Assembly (NCBI GenBank): GCA_016706685.1
Contig: JADJJE010000002.1
Location: forward strand, 124,001 to 188,000
Length of the DNA stretch: 64,000 nucleotides
DNA from: Sandaracinaceae bacterium
Lineage (GTDB): Bacteria; Myxococcota_A; Polyangia; Polyangiales; Houyiibacteriaceae
Reading direction: 5' to 3'
This document shows, piece after piece, positions 16,548 through 25,800 of the stretch (positions are counted from its first letter, which is position 1; every line of letters starts with the position of its first letter). Both the position numbers and the translations under genes were made by a program. Below the pieces are notes generated by a model, which saw only the letters and a list, made by a program, of their open reading frames with translations, made no database searches and had not been told where the DNA came from.

Positions 16548-16602
16548 CAAGTGGGAACGTACGGAAGCCCAGCCGGCGCTGACGTCCGGGCGCGTTCCGT
16601 CT

Positions 16603-17175
16603 ATGCTTCGCTCGATGGCCCAAGCAGCGCGCCGACTCGCGACCTACGACGACTTGCTCGCGCTCCCGGACCACGTCGTTGGTGAGCTCATCCATGGAGT
16701 GCTCGACGTGCAGCCTCGCCCTTCGCTGCCGCATGCGCGCGCAGCCTCGCGAATGGGTGACGTTCTCGGTGGACCCTTCGACCGTGGGTTGGGCGGTCCT
16801 GGAGGATGGATCGTCCTCGACGAGCCCGAGCTTCATCTCGGCCCGCACGTTCTCGTTCCCGACCTCGCGGGCTGGCGACGAGAGCGCCTTCCCGAAGTGC
16901 CCGAGACCGCCGCGACCGACGTCGCTCCGAACTGGGTCGCCGAGATTCTCTCGCCTTCGACTGCGGCCAAGGATCGCGTCGACAAGATGCGGCTCTACTT
17001 CGAGTTCGACGTCGAGCATGTGTGGCTCGTCGATCCCAGCGCGCGCACGCTCGAGGTCTTTCGTCGTGAACCCAAGGGGTTCGTGCTCGTCGGTTCGCAC
17101 CGCGACGACGCCGTGGTTCGCGCGGAGCCATTCGACGCGATCGAGCTGCAGCTCGCGTGGCTCTGGGAGCGCTGA
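16603..17175 (+). CDS. Uma2-family (DUF820) putative restriction-endonuclease-fold protein
   Basis: This 190-aa protein has the Uma2/DUF820 arrangement: ATYDDLLALPDHVVGELIHG at the N-terminus, VLVPDLAGWRRERLP in the centre (the PD of the nuclease fold), then WVAEILSPSTAAKDRVDKMRLY, whose E and K complete the PD-(D/E)xK-like site, and HVWLVDPSARTLEVF. The family is common in multicellular bacteria, and its biological role is unclear. ATG 16603 is used; ATG 16615 (MAQAARRLATYDD) is equally plausible and neither has a clear ribosome-binding site. Confidence 0.85.
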   Translation: MLRSMAQAARRLATYDDLLALPDHVVGELIHGVLDVQPRPSLPHARAASRMGDVLGGPFDRGLGGPGGWIVLDEPELHLGPHVLVPDLAGWRRERLPEVPETAATDVAPNWVAEILSPSTAAKDRVDKMRLYFEFDVEHVWLVDPSARTLEVFRREPKGFVLVGSHRDDAVVRAEPFDAIELQLAWLWER

Positions 17176-17228
17176 CCGAGACCGAGCCACGCCCCGAAGC
17201 TGCGTCAGCGAGCTGTCCGTGCCCAAGC

Positions 17229-17702
17229 TCAGCGCAGCCCAGGCGGCCCGAAGCTCTCGTGGCCCCGCGTGCGCAGCTGCTCGAGGCGCCGCACCAGGGA
17301 GTCGCGCACGTCTCGGAAGCGATCCAGCAGCACGTCGCGGCGCACGTCGAAGCTCACCAGTGTCGGGTCCTCGGTGTGCCAGTGCAGCCGCTCGAGGCCG
17401 CGCGGCAGGCTGGCCAGCACCTCGGGGCCGGCCAGCGAGACCACCAGGTCCACCTGCGCGAGGTCCACGCTGCCGAGGTGCCGGGGGCGATGCGGGCGGA
17501 TGTCCAGGCTGTCCTCGTCGCGCAGCGTCTCCACCGCCAACGCGTGCACGGCCTCGCTCGGCACCAGGCCTGCGCTGCTCACGTGCAGGGCAGGAAAGCG
17601 CTTCCGCGCCAGCGCCTCGGCCATGGGGCTGCGCGCCGAGTTGTGCATGCACACGAAGAGCAGCCCGCGCGCGGGCAGGACGCCCGAGCCCACCCCGCTC
17701 AC
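17229..17702 (-). CDS. Low-molecular-weight protein-tyrosine phosphatase / arsenate reductase-like
   Basis: The 157-aa protein carries the LMW-PTP P-loop C18-MHNSA-R24 (LFVCMHNSARSPMAEAL) followed by the general-acid region TEDPT. The same fold is used by ArsC-type arsenate reductases, and the absence of further conserved Cys pairs favours a phosphatase (inference). It starts at GTG 17702, overlapping the hrcA stop by 4 nt, so it is translated with hrcA. The link between a heat-shock repressor and a tyrosine phosphatase is unusual and has no obvious explanation here. Confidence 0.85.
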   Translation of the reverse strand: MSGVGSGVLPARGLLFVCMHNSARSPMAEALARKRFPALHVSSAGLVPSEAVHALAVETLRDEDSLDIRPHRPRHLGSVDLAQVDLVVSLAGPEVLASLPRGLERLHWHTEDPTLVSFDVRRDVLLDRFRDVRDSLVRRLEQLRTRGHESFGPPGLR

Positions 17703-18763
17703 CCGTCCGCCTCGGCGTCGTCGCGCGTGCCCCCACTGAGCCGCTCGCTCACGAAGCTGGCCGTGTAGCGCACCAGCGGCACCACCTGGGCGTAGTCCAT
17801 GCGTGTGGGCCCCACCACGCTGAGCGTGCCGTGCGCGTGCTGCCCGGCGTCGTAGCGCGTGGCGATGAGCGAGATGTCCTCCACCGGGTGCAGGTTGGCC
17901 TCCGTGCCGATCAGCACCTGCACGCCGCCCGCCAGCAGCGTCTCGTCCAGCAGCCCCAGCAGCCGCTCGCGGTCTTCGAAGGCGCGCAGGTACCCGCGGA
18001 TCTTGCCGGCGTCGCCGAACTCGGGCCGGTCGAACAGGCGCTGCTGCCCCTCGATGACCACGGTTGCCACGGTGCTGGGCGCGCTGTCAGCGGCGGCCTC
18101 GATGAGCGCGCTGGCGTGCACGCGCAGGGCGTCGTACTCGCCACGCCGGTCCTCTTGGCGCGCGGCCAGGAAGTCACGCAGCTGCCGCAGGGACTTGCCG
18201 GGCGCGTGCTCCGCCAGGAAGTTGTTCAGGCGCTCGAGCTCGCTGGCCTCGACTCCCTCGGGCAGCGCCAGCACGCGGTTCTGCACGGTGCCCGCGCGCG
18301 TGACCAGCACGGCCAGCACCTGGCCCGCGCGCAGCAGCATGAAGCGCAGCTGGTCCAGCTCCTCTTCTTCGGGCCGCGGGCGCGTGATGACCGAGACCGC
18401 GCCCGTCAGCGAGCTGAGCAGCTCACCGGCTTCTTGCACCAGGTCGGCGTGCGGGCCGAGCGTGCCCAGGCGCCGGCCCACGGCGCGCCGGTGCGCGGTG
18501 GAGACGGCCTTGATGCTGACCAGCGCGTCCACGAAGGCGCGGAAACCCGTCTCCGAGGGGATGCGCCCCGAGCTGGTGTGGGGCTGCACCAGGTAGCCTG
18601 CCTCCTCGAGGTCCGAGAGCACGTTGCGGATGGTCGCCGGGGAGAGGTCGATCTCGTAGGCCTTCTGCAGGCGGCGTGACGCCACCGGCTCACCGGTCGC
18701 GATGTACTCCGTGACCGCGGCGAAGAGGATGCGACGTTGACGTTCGGAGAGGGCAGGGGGCAC
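17699..18763 (-). CDS. hrcA: Heat-inducible transcription repressor HrcA
   Basis: This 354-aa repressor controls groE/dnaK-type heat-shock genes through CIRCE operators. The N-terminal winged helix (PALSERQRRILFAAVTEYIA, then SRRLQKAYEIDLSPATIRNV) and SDLEEAGYLVQPHTSSGRIP are highly characteristic. The C-terminal part has the GAF-like effector region ending in IGPTR-type VVGPTRMDYAQVVPLVRYTA. GTG 18763 is the start: it gives the family length and has AAGGTG about nine bases upstream. No CIRCE element (TTAGCACTC inverted) was found in the window. A terminator-like hairpin lies in its leader (18805-18846). Confidence 0.95.
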   Translation of the reverse strand: MPPALSERQRRILFAAVTEYIATGEPVASRRLQKAYEIDLSPATIRNVLSDLEEAGYLVQPHTSSGRIPSETGFRAFVDALVSIKAVSTAHRRAVGRRLGTLGPHADLVQEAGELLSSLTGAVSVITRPRPEEEELDQLRFMLLRAGQVLAVLVTRAGTVQNRVLALPEGVEASELERLNNFLAEHAPGKSLRQLRDFLAARQEDRRGEYDALRVHASALIEAAADSAPSTVATVVIEGQQRLFDRPEFGDAGKIRGYLRAFEDRERLLGLLDETLLAGGVQVLIGTEANLHPVEDISLIATRYDAGQHAHGTLSVVGPTRMDYAQVVPLVRYTASFVSERLSGGTRDDAEADG

Positions 18764-18804
18764 GTGTCCACACCTTGTCACAAACGCGGAGCGGATGCGC
18801 CCAC

Positions 18805-18846
18805 GAAAAGAGCGGGCCGCGCGCTGCTCGACCGCGCGCGCGGCCC
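18805..18846 (-). terminator. Terminator-like hairpin in the hrcA leader
   Basis: Perfect 11-bp arms GGGCCGCGCGC (18814-18824) and GCGCGCGGCCC (18836-18846) enclose an 11-nt loop. On the minus strand the hairpin is followed by GCTCTTTTCG, a short U-tract. It lies about 40-80 bp upstream of the hrcA start and no minus-strand gene lies immediately before it. It could end an unseen short transcript or attenuate hrcA. Confidence 0.45.
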
Positions 18847-18983
18847 TTGCGCCGTCCATCGCTGGGCGGCATCTTGAGGCCGTCATGAACCACGTCGCCT
18901 GACCTCGAACCGCGAGCCGCGCCGTCCCATGGGTGGACACGCAACGGCTCGTCGCGATGGACTCTCCGTGTGCGGGTGTGGCG

Positions 18984-20471
18984 ATGGGTAGACTTCAATT
19001 GGATGACGTGGCGTTCGCGTTCGGCGAAGGCGACAGCGTGTTTCAGGGTGTGAGCCTGTCGCTCGAGCCGGGCTGGACGGGCATCGTGGGACCGAACGGT
19101 GGCGGCAAGAGCACGCTGCTGCGCCTGCTGGCCGGGCAGCTGCGGCCGAGCGCCGGGGTTCGCAGCGGGCCGCTCCCCGAGGACGTGGTGCTTTGTCCGC
19201 AGCGTGTGGACGAGCCCACCGCCGAGGTGCACGCGCTGGCCGCCTCGACCGAGCGGCGCGCGCTGCGCTGGCAGGGACAGCTGAGCCTCGAGCCCGCGCA
19301 GCTCGAGCGCTGGGAGACCCTCAGCCCCGGTGAACGCCGTCGCTTCCAGCTGGGCGCGGCGCTGACATCCGAGCCGGAGGTGCTGCTGCTGGACGAGCCG
19401 ACCAACCACGTGGACACGGAGGCGCGCGAGCTGATCCTGGCCGCGCTGCGGCGCTTCCGCGGGGTGGGGGTCCTCGTATCGCACGACCGGGCGCTGCTCG
19501 ATGGGCTGGTGCAGCAGATCGTGTGGCTCGAGGGAGGTGAGGCGCGTGTGTACCGCGGTGGCTATGGCGAAGCGCGGGCGCAGCGCGAGCGTGAGCATGC
19601 GAGTGCGCGGGCTGTGCAAGACGGCCTGCGCGCGCAGAAGCGCGAGCTCGACCGGCGGGTGACGGAGGAGCGTCGTGCCGCCGAGGCGGCCACCCGCGGG
19701 ATTGGCGCGCGCAACCGCATCAAGGGTCCGCGTGACAGCGACGCCCGCGGGGCGCTGGCCAAGGGGCGGGTCATCCAGGCCGCCAAGACGCTCTCGCAGC
19801 GGGTGACGCGCACAGCCAGCGAGCAGGAGCGTGTGGAGCGCGCGTTGGGGGCCACGTTCGTGCGCAAGCGGCTCGGGCGCTCACTGTTCGTGGCCTTCGA
19901 GCCGGCGCCCAAGGGCCGCTTGGTGACCCTCACGCGCGCTGCGCTTCCGTCTGCCGAGCGGCCGGTGCTGCGCGACGTGTCGCTGGTCATCGAGCGGGAC
20001 ACGCGCCTGCACCTGCGCGGTCCCAACGGTGCAGGGAAGAGCACGCTCCTGCGGGCGTTGCGCGAGGCGAGCGGGCTGTCCTCTGAGCGGGTGCTCTGGC
20101 TGCCGCAGAACCGCGACGCGCGCGACGCAAGCACGCTGCTGCGTGAGGTAAAGGGGCTGCCGAACACGGACCGCGGCCGCGTCTACGAGGTGCTGGCTGC
20201 GCTCGGGACGCCGCCCGAGGCGCTCATGCGCACACCAGCGCCGTCACCCGGTGAGGCCAAGAAGCTGGAGCTGGCCCTGGGGCTCGCGCGCAACGTGTGG
20301 CTGGTGATGTTGGACGAACCCACCAACCACCTGGACCTGCCGAGCGTGGAGCTCCTCTCGGCCGCGCTGGTGGACTACCCGGGCGCGCTGGTGCTGGCCA
20401 CGCACGATGACGCGTTCGCGCAGGCCACGTGCACCAGCAGCTTGCAGATCGACGCGGGGCGTGTGCGCTGA
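18984..20471 (+). CDS. ABC-F family ATP-binding protein
   Basis: A 495-aa protein with two ABC nucleotide-binding domains and no membrane part. Domain 1 has Walker A GPNGGGKST, signature LSPGERRRFQ and Walker B LLLDEPTNHVD; domain 2 has GPNGAGKST, SPGEAKKLEL and VMLDEPTNHLD. A charged coiled-coil linker (about 220-290) joins them. ABC-F proteins act on ribosomes, some giving antibiotic resistance. ATG 18984 (MGRLQLDDVAF) is chosen because domain 1 starts there; an in-frame ATG at 18933 would add 17 unconserved residues. Confidence 0.9.
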   Translation: MGRLQLDDVAFAFGEGDSVFQGVSLSLEPGWTGIVGPNGGGKSTLLRLLAGQLRPSAGVRSGPLPEDVVLCPQRVDEPTAEVHALAASTERRALRWQGQLSLEPAQLERWETLSPGERRRFQLGAALTSEPEVLLLDEPTNHVDTEARELILAALRRFRGVGVLVSHDRALLDGLVQQIVWLEGGEARVYRGGYGEARAQREREHASARAVQDGLRAQKRELDRRVTEERRAAEAATRGIGARNRIKGPRDSDARGALAKGRVIQAAKTLSQRVTRTASEQERVERALGATFVRKRLGRSLFVAFEPAPKGRLVTLTRAALPSAERPVLRDVSLVIERDTRLHLRGPNGAGKSTLLRALREASGLSSERVLWLPQNRDARDASTLLREVKGLPNTDRGRVYEVLAALGTPPEALMRTPAPSPGEAKKLELALGLARNVWLVMLDEPTNHLDLPSVELLSAALVDYPGALVLATHDDAFAQATCTSSLQIDAGRVR

Positions 20472-20537
20472 GGAACCGTCATGGACTCCCGAGCCCTCGC
20501 CTGCGTCAGCCGCTTGCGCGCGTCGGCCGCAGCGTGG

Positions 20538-21146
20538 TCACGGCGTCGTTCCGTCGATGCGCACGCGCTCGCGTGTGACGTCTTCGTCCCACTCGGCGTC
20601 CCAGCCCACGTAGTGCACGCGCACAGTGTCGCTGCCGAAGGGGGCGTCCAGGATCTCGGCGAGGTACCAGCTGCCGCGCCACTCCACGTGCACGCGCAGG
20701 CCGGCCGGCAGGGGTGACTCGGGGGTGGGCGTGTACCCACCCGGGTCGTCCTGCGTGCCGGTGTTCTCGATGGCTTGGCCGCTGTCGTCCACGAACACTT
20801 GCGGCGCGATGAGCTCAGACGGCGGCGCGATCACCTCGCCCTCGGTGCGGATGCGCAAGGCGTCCACGGCCTCGTCCCACTCGTCACCCCAGCCGTCGTA
20901 GTGGATGTGGTACTGCCCGCCGTCCAGCACGGCCACGATGGTGGCGGCGTACCAGCTGCCGCGCCACTCCACCTGCACGGACTGGCCGGGCTGGTAGTTG
21001 GCGGCCGCGATGGTCTGCGCCTCGCCCGCGGTCGTGTAGGTGGCCCCACCGCAGCCCGCGCTGGCGGTGGCGATCACGAAGCTGGCGAGCAGCAGGAGAC
21101 GGGCTCGAAGGAGCACGCGCCGAGGGGTGGACGATGTGCGAACCAT
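20538..21146 (-). CDS. Lipoprotein with two Tudor-knot-like repeats
   Basis: This 202-aa protein has a signal peptide with lipobox ASAGC (Cys32). The mature part holds two homologous beta-barrel units: VEWRGSWYAATIVAV followed by YHIHYDGWGDEWDE (about 58-95), and VEWRGSWYLAEILDA followed by VRVHYVGWDAEWDE (about 153-193). This pattern (basic strand, W-x-A, H-Y-x-G-W, D-E-W-D/E) matches Tudor-knot/chromo-barrel domains, known mostly from eukaryotic chromatin proteins. On an outer-membrane or periplasmic lipoprotein the ligand must be different. It is divergent from the 21201 gene. Confidence 0.8.
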   Translation of the reverse strand: MVRTSSTPRRVLLRARLLLLASFVIATASAGCGGATYTTAGEAQTIAAANYQPGQSVQVEWRGSWYAATIVAVLDGGQYHIHYDGWGDEWDEAVDALRIRTEGEVIAPPSELIAPQVFVDDSGQAIENTGTQDDPGGYTPTPESPLPAGLRVHVEWRGSWYLAEILDAPFGSDTVRVHYVGWDAEWDEDVTRERVRIDGTTP

Positions 21147-21200
21147 GACGGTACGGTGTCATACGGGAGCGAACCTCGATAGCTTCCCGCCCGAGCCAGC

Positions 21201-21707
21201 GTGTACCGCACTCCCCAACGACCCGAGCTGCCACGCGACGAGATCGAGCGGCTCTCAATCGCCCGCTACACCAAGGCGTGGCGGCTGTTCACGTTGGTGC
21301 TCTCGATCGTGTTCGTGCTGCCTCTCGGGCCCGTGCTGGTGCTCGAGCTCACGCCGTATCGCTTCGGTGCCGCCGCGTTCGCCGCCACCGGCTTCACCCT
21401 GCTCGTGATGGCCCTCACGCTCATGCAGCAGCAGGTCGTGGTCGAAGCCAACTACACCCGCGGAGAGCTGACCGTGACCCCTCCACACGGGCAGCCGCGA
21501 CGGGTCCTCTTCGTAGACATCGAGGACGTCGACACGGACTCCATCAGCGACTCGGAGCTGATCCGGGTGACGCTGACCACTCGCTCCGGGCCCGTTCGGG
21601 TGGTGGATGGGATGGCGGTCGATGAGCCGGTCCGGCGCATCAAGGCCATGCGCCAGAAGGCCGCGCGGCTTGCGAAAGAAGCCGCCGAAAACCGCGCGAA
21701 GGGGTGA
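21201..21707 (+). CDS. Two-helix membrane protein, tandem paralogue A
   Basis: A 168-aa protein of unknown function, starting at GTG 21201 (VYRTPQRPELP). Two hydrophobic segments (about 28-48 and 56-74) are followed by a cytoplasmic beta-rich region containing EANYTRGELTVTPP and VLFVDIEDVDTD, resembling a small PH-like domain. The next gene encodes a clear paralogue with the same opening (VYRDPQRPEAP) and the same EANYTRGEL strand, so the two arose by tandem duplication. Confidence 0.75.
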   Translation: MYRTPQRPELPRDEIERLSIARYTKAWRLFTLVLSIVFVLPLGPVLVLELTPYRFGAAAFAATGFTLLVMALTLMQQQVVVEANYTRGELTVTPPHGQPRRVLFVDIEDVDTDSISDSELIRVTLTTRSGPVRVVDGMAVDEPVRRIKAMRQKAARLAKEAAENRAKG

Positions 21708-21777
21708 CGGCAGCCCGTTGGGGCGCACGCCGGGCCTGGACGATGACCCGGGCTTGGCGTTACGGTGCTCCGTCAGC

Positions 21778-22281
21778 GTGTACCGCGATCCTCAACGACC
21801 CGAGGCCCCGCCCGAAGAGATCGAGCGCTTCGTGCTGGCCCGCTACAGCACCCGGTGGCAGTGGGTCACCGTGGCGACGGGTATCCTGTTGATGCTGCCG
21901 CTGGCGCGCGCGCTCGTGCTGGGGATGTCCGAGGGCTACGCGGGGTTTGGGGCCATCGCCGCGGCGGGGGCCATCCTCATCGTCATGGTGCAGGTGATGA
22001 TGCGCCCGAAGGTGACTCTCGAGGCCAACTACACCCGCGGTGAGCTGGTGGTCCAGCCGTGGCGTGGTGCAGAGCAGCGCGTGCGCTTCGAGCACATCGA
22101 GTACGTGGACATCAACGCGATCCCGCGCTCGGAGATGATGCGGCTCGAGCTGGTGACCGGCGCGGGTAGGGTGCTGATCATGGACACCATGGTGGTGGAT
22201 GCGACCACCGAGTGGCTGGAAGGGGTGCGCGCCAACGCCGCGCAACGGAGCGAAGCGCCCGAGGCCGGAGTGGCCGGCTGA
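21778..22281 (+). CDS. Two-helix membrane protein, tandem paralogue B
   Basis: A 167-aa paralogue of the preceding gene. GTG 21778 is chosen as start because it aligns exactly with the GTG of paralogue A (VYRDPQRPEAPPEEIERFVLARY). Two hydrophobic segments (about 28-46 and 52-72) and the conserved EANYTRGELVVQPWRG region follow; the C-terminal tail differs. The open frame upstream overlaps the end of paralogue A and is not coding. Function unknown. Confidence 0.75.
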   Translation: MYRDPQRPEAPPEEIERFVLARYSTRWQWVTVATGILLMLPLARALVLGMSEGYAGFGAIAAAGAILIVMVQVMMRPKVTLEANYTRGELVVQPWRGAEQRVRFEHIEYVDINAIPRSEMMRLELVTGAGRVLIMDTMVVDATTEWLEGVRANAAQRSEAPEAGVAG

Positions 22282-22341
22282 CTTTGCCATGGGTCGGTAC
22301 TCCGGTTGCCGCGGCGGGCGCTTCGGGATCATGCTGGGCCG

Positions 22342-22623
22342 GTGAGTGCGACAGAACGTGAGAGCGAGGCCCAGCGCGCCCTGCGGGGGGACATCGAGGC
22401 GCTCTCCCTCGCGCTCGAGAAACTCGGCGTGCTGGTGCGCGAGGAGCCTCTGCCCGAGCCGTCGCCGGGTGGCTTGGCGCGCGTGGGTACCCAGCGGCTC
22501 TGCTTCGTGCCACGGGACGCCAGCCTCGATGTGAAGCGCAACACGCTGCTGGACGCGCTGCGCCGGCTCCCCACCGAGGAGCTGTTCCTGCATCCGCGGC
22601 TGCGCGCGCTGCTGGCGCAGTAG
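22342..22623 (+). CDS. Small hypothetical protein
   Basis: A 93-aa cytoplasmic protein, probably from GTG 22342 (VSATERESEAQ); a TTG at 22306 is another in-frame option. It is helical and charged with a central RLCFVPRDASLDVKRNTLLDAL segment and a C-terminal LPTEELFLHPRLRALL. The pattern is conserved-looking rather than random, but I cannot assign a family. It follows paralogue B on the same strand. Confidence 0.6.
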   Translation: MSATERESEAQRALRGDIEALSLALEKLGVLVREEPLPEPSPGGLARVGTQRLCFVPRDASLDVKRNTLLDALRRLPTEELFLHPRLRALLAQ

Positions 22624-22643
22624 CCCGATCGGCTGGCGGCTGG

Positions 22644-22654
22644 GGTGGGTGTCC
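22644..22654 (+). repeat. Dispersed GGTGGGTGTCC motif, intergenic copy
   Basis: Core GGTGGGTGTCC followed by CC, preceded by GCTGG. It lies between the small hypothetical gene and the giant lipoprotein, in non-coding sequence, which shows that the motif is not tied to one protein frame. Confidence 0.8.
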
Positions 22655-22828
22655 CCACACGGAGAAGGGGCTTCCCGCTCGGCCGGCAGCGTGGGACGCT
22701 CGGCCACGTTTCCTCAAATATCCCCGGGCGTTCGGTGGGCCCTGGGGTCGAGCCAAGGAATCCGATGCGCGAGGCGTCGGAACTTCTCTCGATGGCGGGC
22801 GTCTGCCCCCCTTCTGCCCTGGAGTCTC

Positions 22829-25800
22829 ATGCCCGTCAGCAGCTCTCCATCCCGCTTGCCCCGCTTCTTCTCGCCGGCGCTCTTCACGCCGCTGCTCGCG
22901 CTCTGCCTCGGGGCTTGCGGGGGCGGACCCGAGGACACCCACGCCACCACCGCCACCGCGCGGGCCGTGCGCGGGTCGCTGGGAGAGGGCTCGCCCACGC
23001 TGCGCCGCTTGGCCCCGGGCGAGGCGCTCACCATCGCCGACGACGGCGTGGCCTGGGTGGAGCTGGATTCCGGCCCGCGCGTGCTGGTGTCTGCGGGCGC
23101 GCAGCTCTCGGTGGACGCCGAGGGGGTGCTCCAGGTGGACGGCGGGCGCGTGTACGTGGAGGTGGCCCCGCGCGACGCCCTGACCGTGCGCTTCGGCACC
23201 GAGACGGAGGGTCTCGAGCTGCGGCTCAGCGACGCCGCCGTGTCTCTCGAGAGCGCGCCAGCGCGCAACGTCTACGTGGTGCGCGGCGAGGTGACCTACA
23301 GCACCCTCGGTGGGGAACGCAGCGGGCCGCTGGCTACGGGCGAGCGCTACACGCAGGGGGCGGAGGCGCCCGTGCCGGCCACGCTCTGGGAAGACTGGAC
23401 CGGTGGCCTGGCCGAGCCCGGCGGCGCGCGCGAGCAGGGCAGCGGGGTGGGTGTCCTCGAAGCCCGCGTGCCGGACGAGTTGGGCCTCGCGCGCTGGCCG
23501 CTGGTGGTGCGCCGCTTGAGCGTGCACGTGCGCATCGAGGGGGACCTGGCCATCACCGAGGTGGAGCAGGAGTTCTTCAACCCCGCCAGCGAGATGGTGG
23601 AGGGGCTCTACCGCATCTCGGTGCCCGAGCAGGCCGTGCTGCAGCGCTTCGCGGTGGACCGCCGCGGGCGCCTGGTGGACGGCTACATCAAGGAGAAGGC
23701 GCAGGCCGCGCGCCAGTACCAGGCGCAGGTCTACGCGGGCTCCACCCTGGATCCGGCCCTGCTCGAATGGGACGCGCCGGGCCGCTATCGCGCGCGCATC
23801 TATCCCATTCAGCCGGGGGCCACGCGCCGCATCGCCATCCGCTACGTGGAGTGGCTGCGCCGCCCTGCCGAGGGGCAGCCACGCGTCTACCGCTTCCCCA
23901 TGGGCGCGGGCGGTGATGCGCCGCTGGTGTCCGAGTTCGAGTTCTCGGCCGACCTGAGCGGGGCGCTGGCGGGCGAGGTGCGCGCAGGGCACGGGGCGCG
24001 TGTGGAAGACGGCCGGGTGGTGCTGCGCCGCAGCGACTTCAGCCCGCGCAGCGACCTGTTCCTCGAGCTGGTGGACGGCGACGAGACGCCCACCGGGCAC
24101 CGGGCCTTTCGCGCAGAGCACCAGGCCCCGCCGCGTGACCCGAGCGCGGGGCCGGCCACGGCCGAAGAGGAGAGCGACTACTGGTACCTGCCGCTGGTGC
24201 TCCCGCGCGACCTCATGGAGGGCGACGCACCCGCCGAGGGCATCGACCTGGTGCTGGTGGCGGACGTCTCGGCGGCCACCGAGACCACCCAGCTCGAGCT
24301 GGGTCGTGGCGTGATCGAGGCCCTGGCCGCGCACCTCTCGCCGAGCGACCGCGTGGCCATCGTGGCCAGCGACCTGCGCTTGCGCGGGGTGACCAACGAG
24401 GCCGTGGCCCTCGGGCCCGCTAGCCCGGAGCGCGTGGAGGCCCTGCTGGACGGGCTCGCGCGCGTCCCGAGCGGCGGCGCCAGCGATCTCGGCGCCACCC
24501 TGGCGGAGGCCGCCGCGCTCCTGGACCCGGCGCGCCCCGGCGTGGTGATCTACGTGGGCGACGGCGCCCCCACCGTGGGTGAGCTGGAGGCCGACGCGCT
24601 GCTCGAGCGTGTGGCGCGCCTGCCGCGTCCGCTGCGCGCCTATGCGGTTGCCGTGGGTGCGACGGCGGAGCTCGGTCTGCTCGAGACGCTGACGCGTGGC
24701 TCGGGCCTGGCCCGTCGTGTGGAGACCCGCGCCGAAGGGGCGCGCGTGGCCATCGAGCTGCTGGGGCATGCTCGCCGCCCCGTGCTGCAGCGCGTGGAGG
24801 TGGAGGTCGGCAGCGGCATCGAGCAGCTCTTCCCGCGCCGCCCGGTAGACGTGGTGCTGGGCGATCCGATCAGCATCGTGGGCCGCGTGGACGGCTCGCC
24901 GCCCACCTCGGTGACCGTGCGCGGCGAGCTGCGCGGGCAGCCCTTCGAGCGCAGCTTCGAGGTGGAGACCGAGACCGTCTCGGACAACGGCGACCTGCGC
25001 CTGCGCTGGGCCGCCGAGCGCCTGCACCAGCTGCTGCTGTCGGGTGAAGGGCGCCAGGAGATCGCGGACCTCGGGACGCGCTATGGGCTGATCACGCCCT
25101 TCACCAGCTTCTACGTGCCGAGCGAGGCCGAGCTGAGCCAGCTGGGGCCGCGCGCCGCCGAGCTGATGGAGGACGTGCAGTACGCGAGCGCCGGGGACAC
25201 CCACCCGCTGGGCGCGCTGCTCCTGCCCTTGGCGCTGGCGGGCTGCTCGCTGGACAGCGCGCCGGAGGCTTCGCCCGCGCCGCAAGAGGAGTACGCGCCC
25301 AGCGCCGAGTCGGCCGAGGCGTCCGGCGTGGTGGGAGCGTTCGCTCCTCAGCCGCCCCCACCGCCGGGGGCCATGCCCACGGGCGCGCCCATGCCCATGC
25401 CGTCGTCGCCCACGGCGGCCACCACGGCGCCGTCGGACGATGCGGTGAGGCGTGCCCCCTCGGAGCCCGAGCCCCAGGCCGCTGCGAACGTGTACGGCGC
25501 CGATGCACCCGTCGCGGAGGCTGCGCCCGTCGTGGCCCAGCCCCAGGGCATTTCTCCAGACGTCGCCGTGCAATTGCAGCAACTGGGGTACGCCGTGGGC
25601 GATGGGCACGGCTCGGACGGCTCCCCCATGACTGGCACGGGCGCGGGTGGCGGCGGCGTCGGAATCGGCACCATCGGAATGGGACGCGCGTCGTCGGGAA
25701 GCCCACCCGCTCCGCCCCGCACCATGTCCCCCCGACGGGGTGCCTCTCAGGGGCCGGTTGCGGAGGAGTCCCGCAACCGCCGCGCCGAGGCGAGCGAGCG

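Noticed and set aside
17690..19000. CIRCE operator near hrcA
   Set aside because: No TTAGCACTC...GAGTGCTAA-like inverted repeat is present; only a GC-rich terminator-like hairpin is found.
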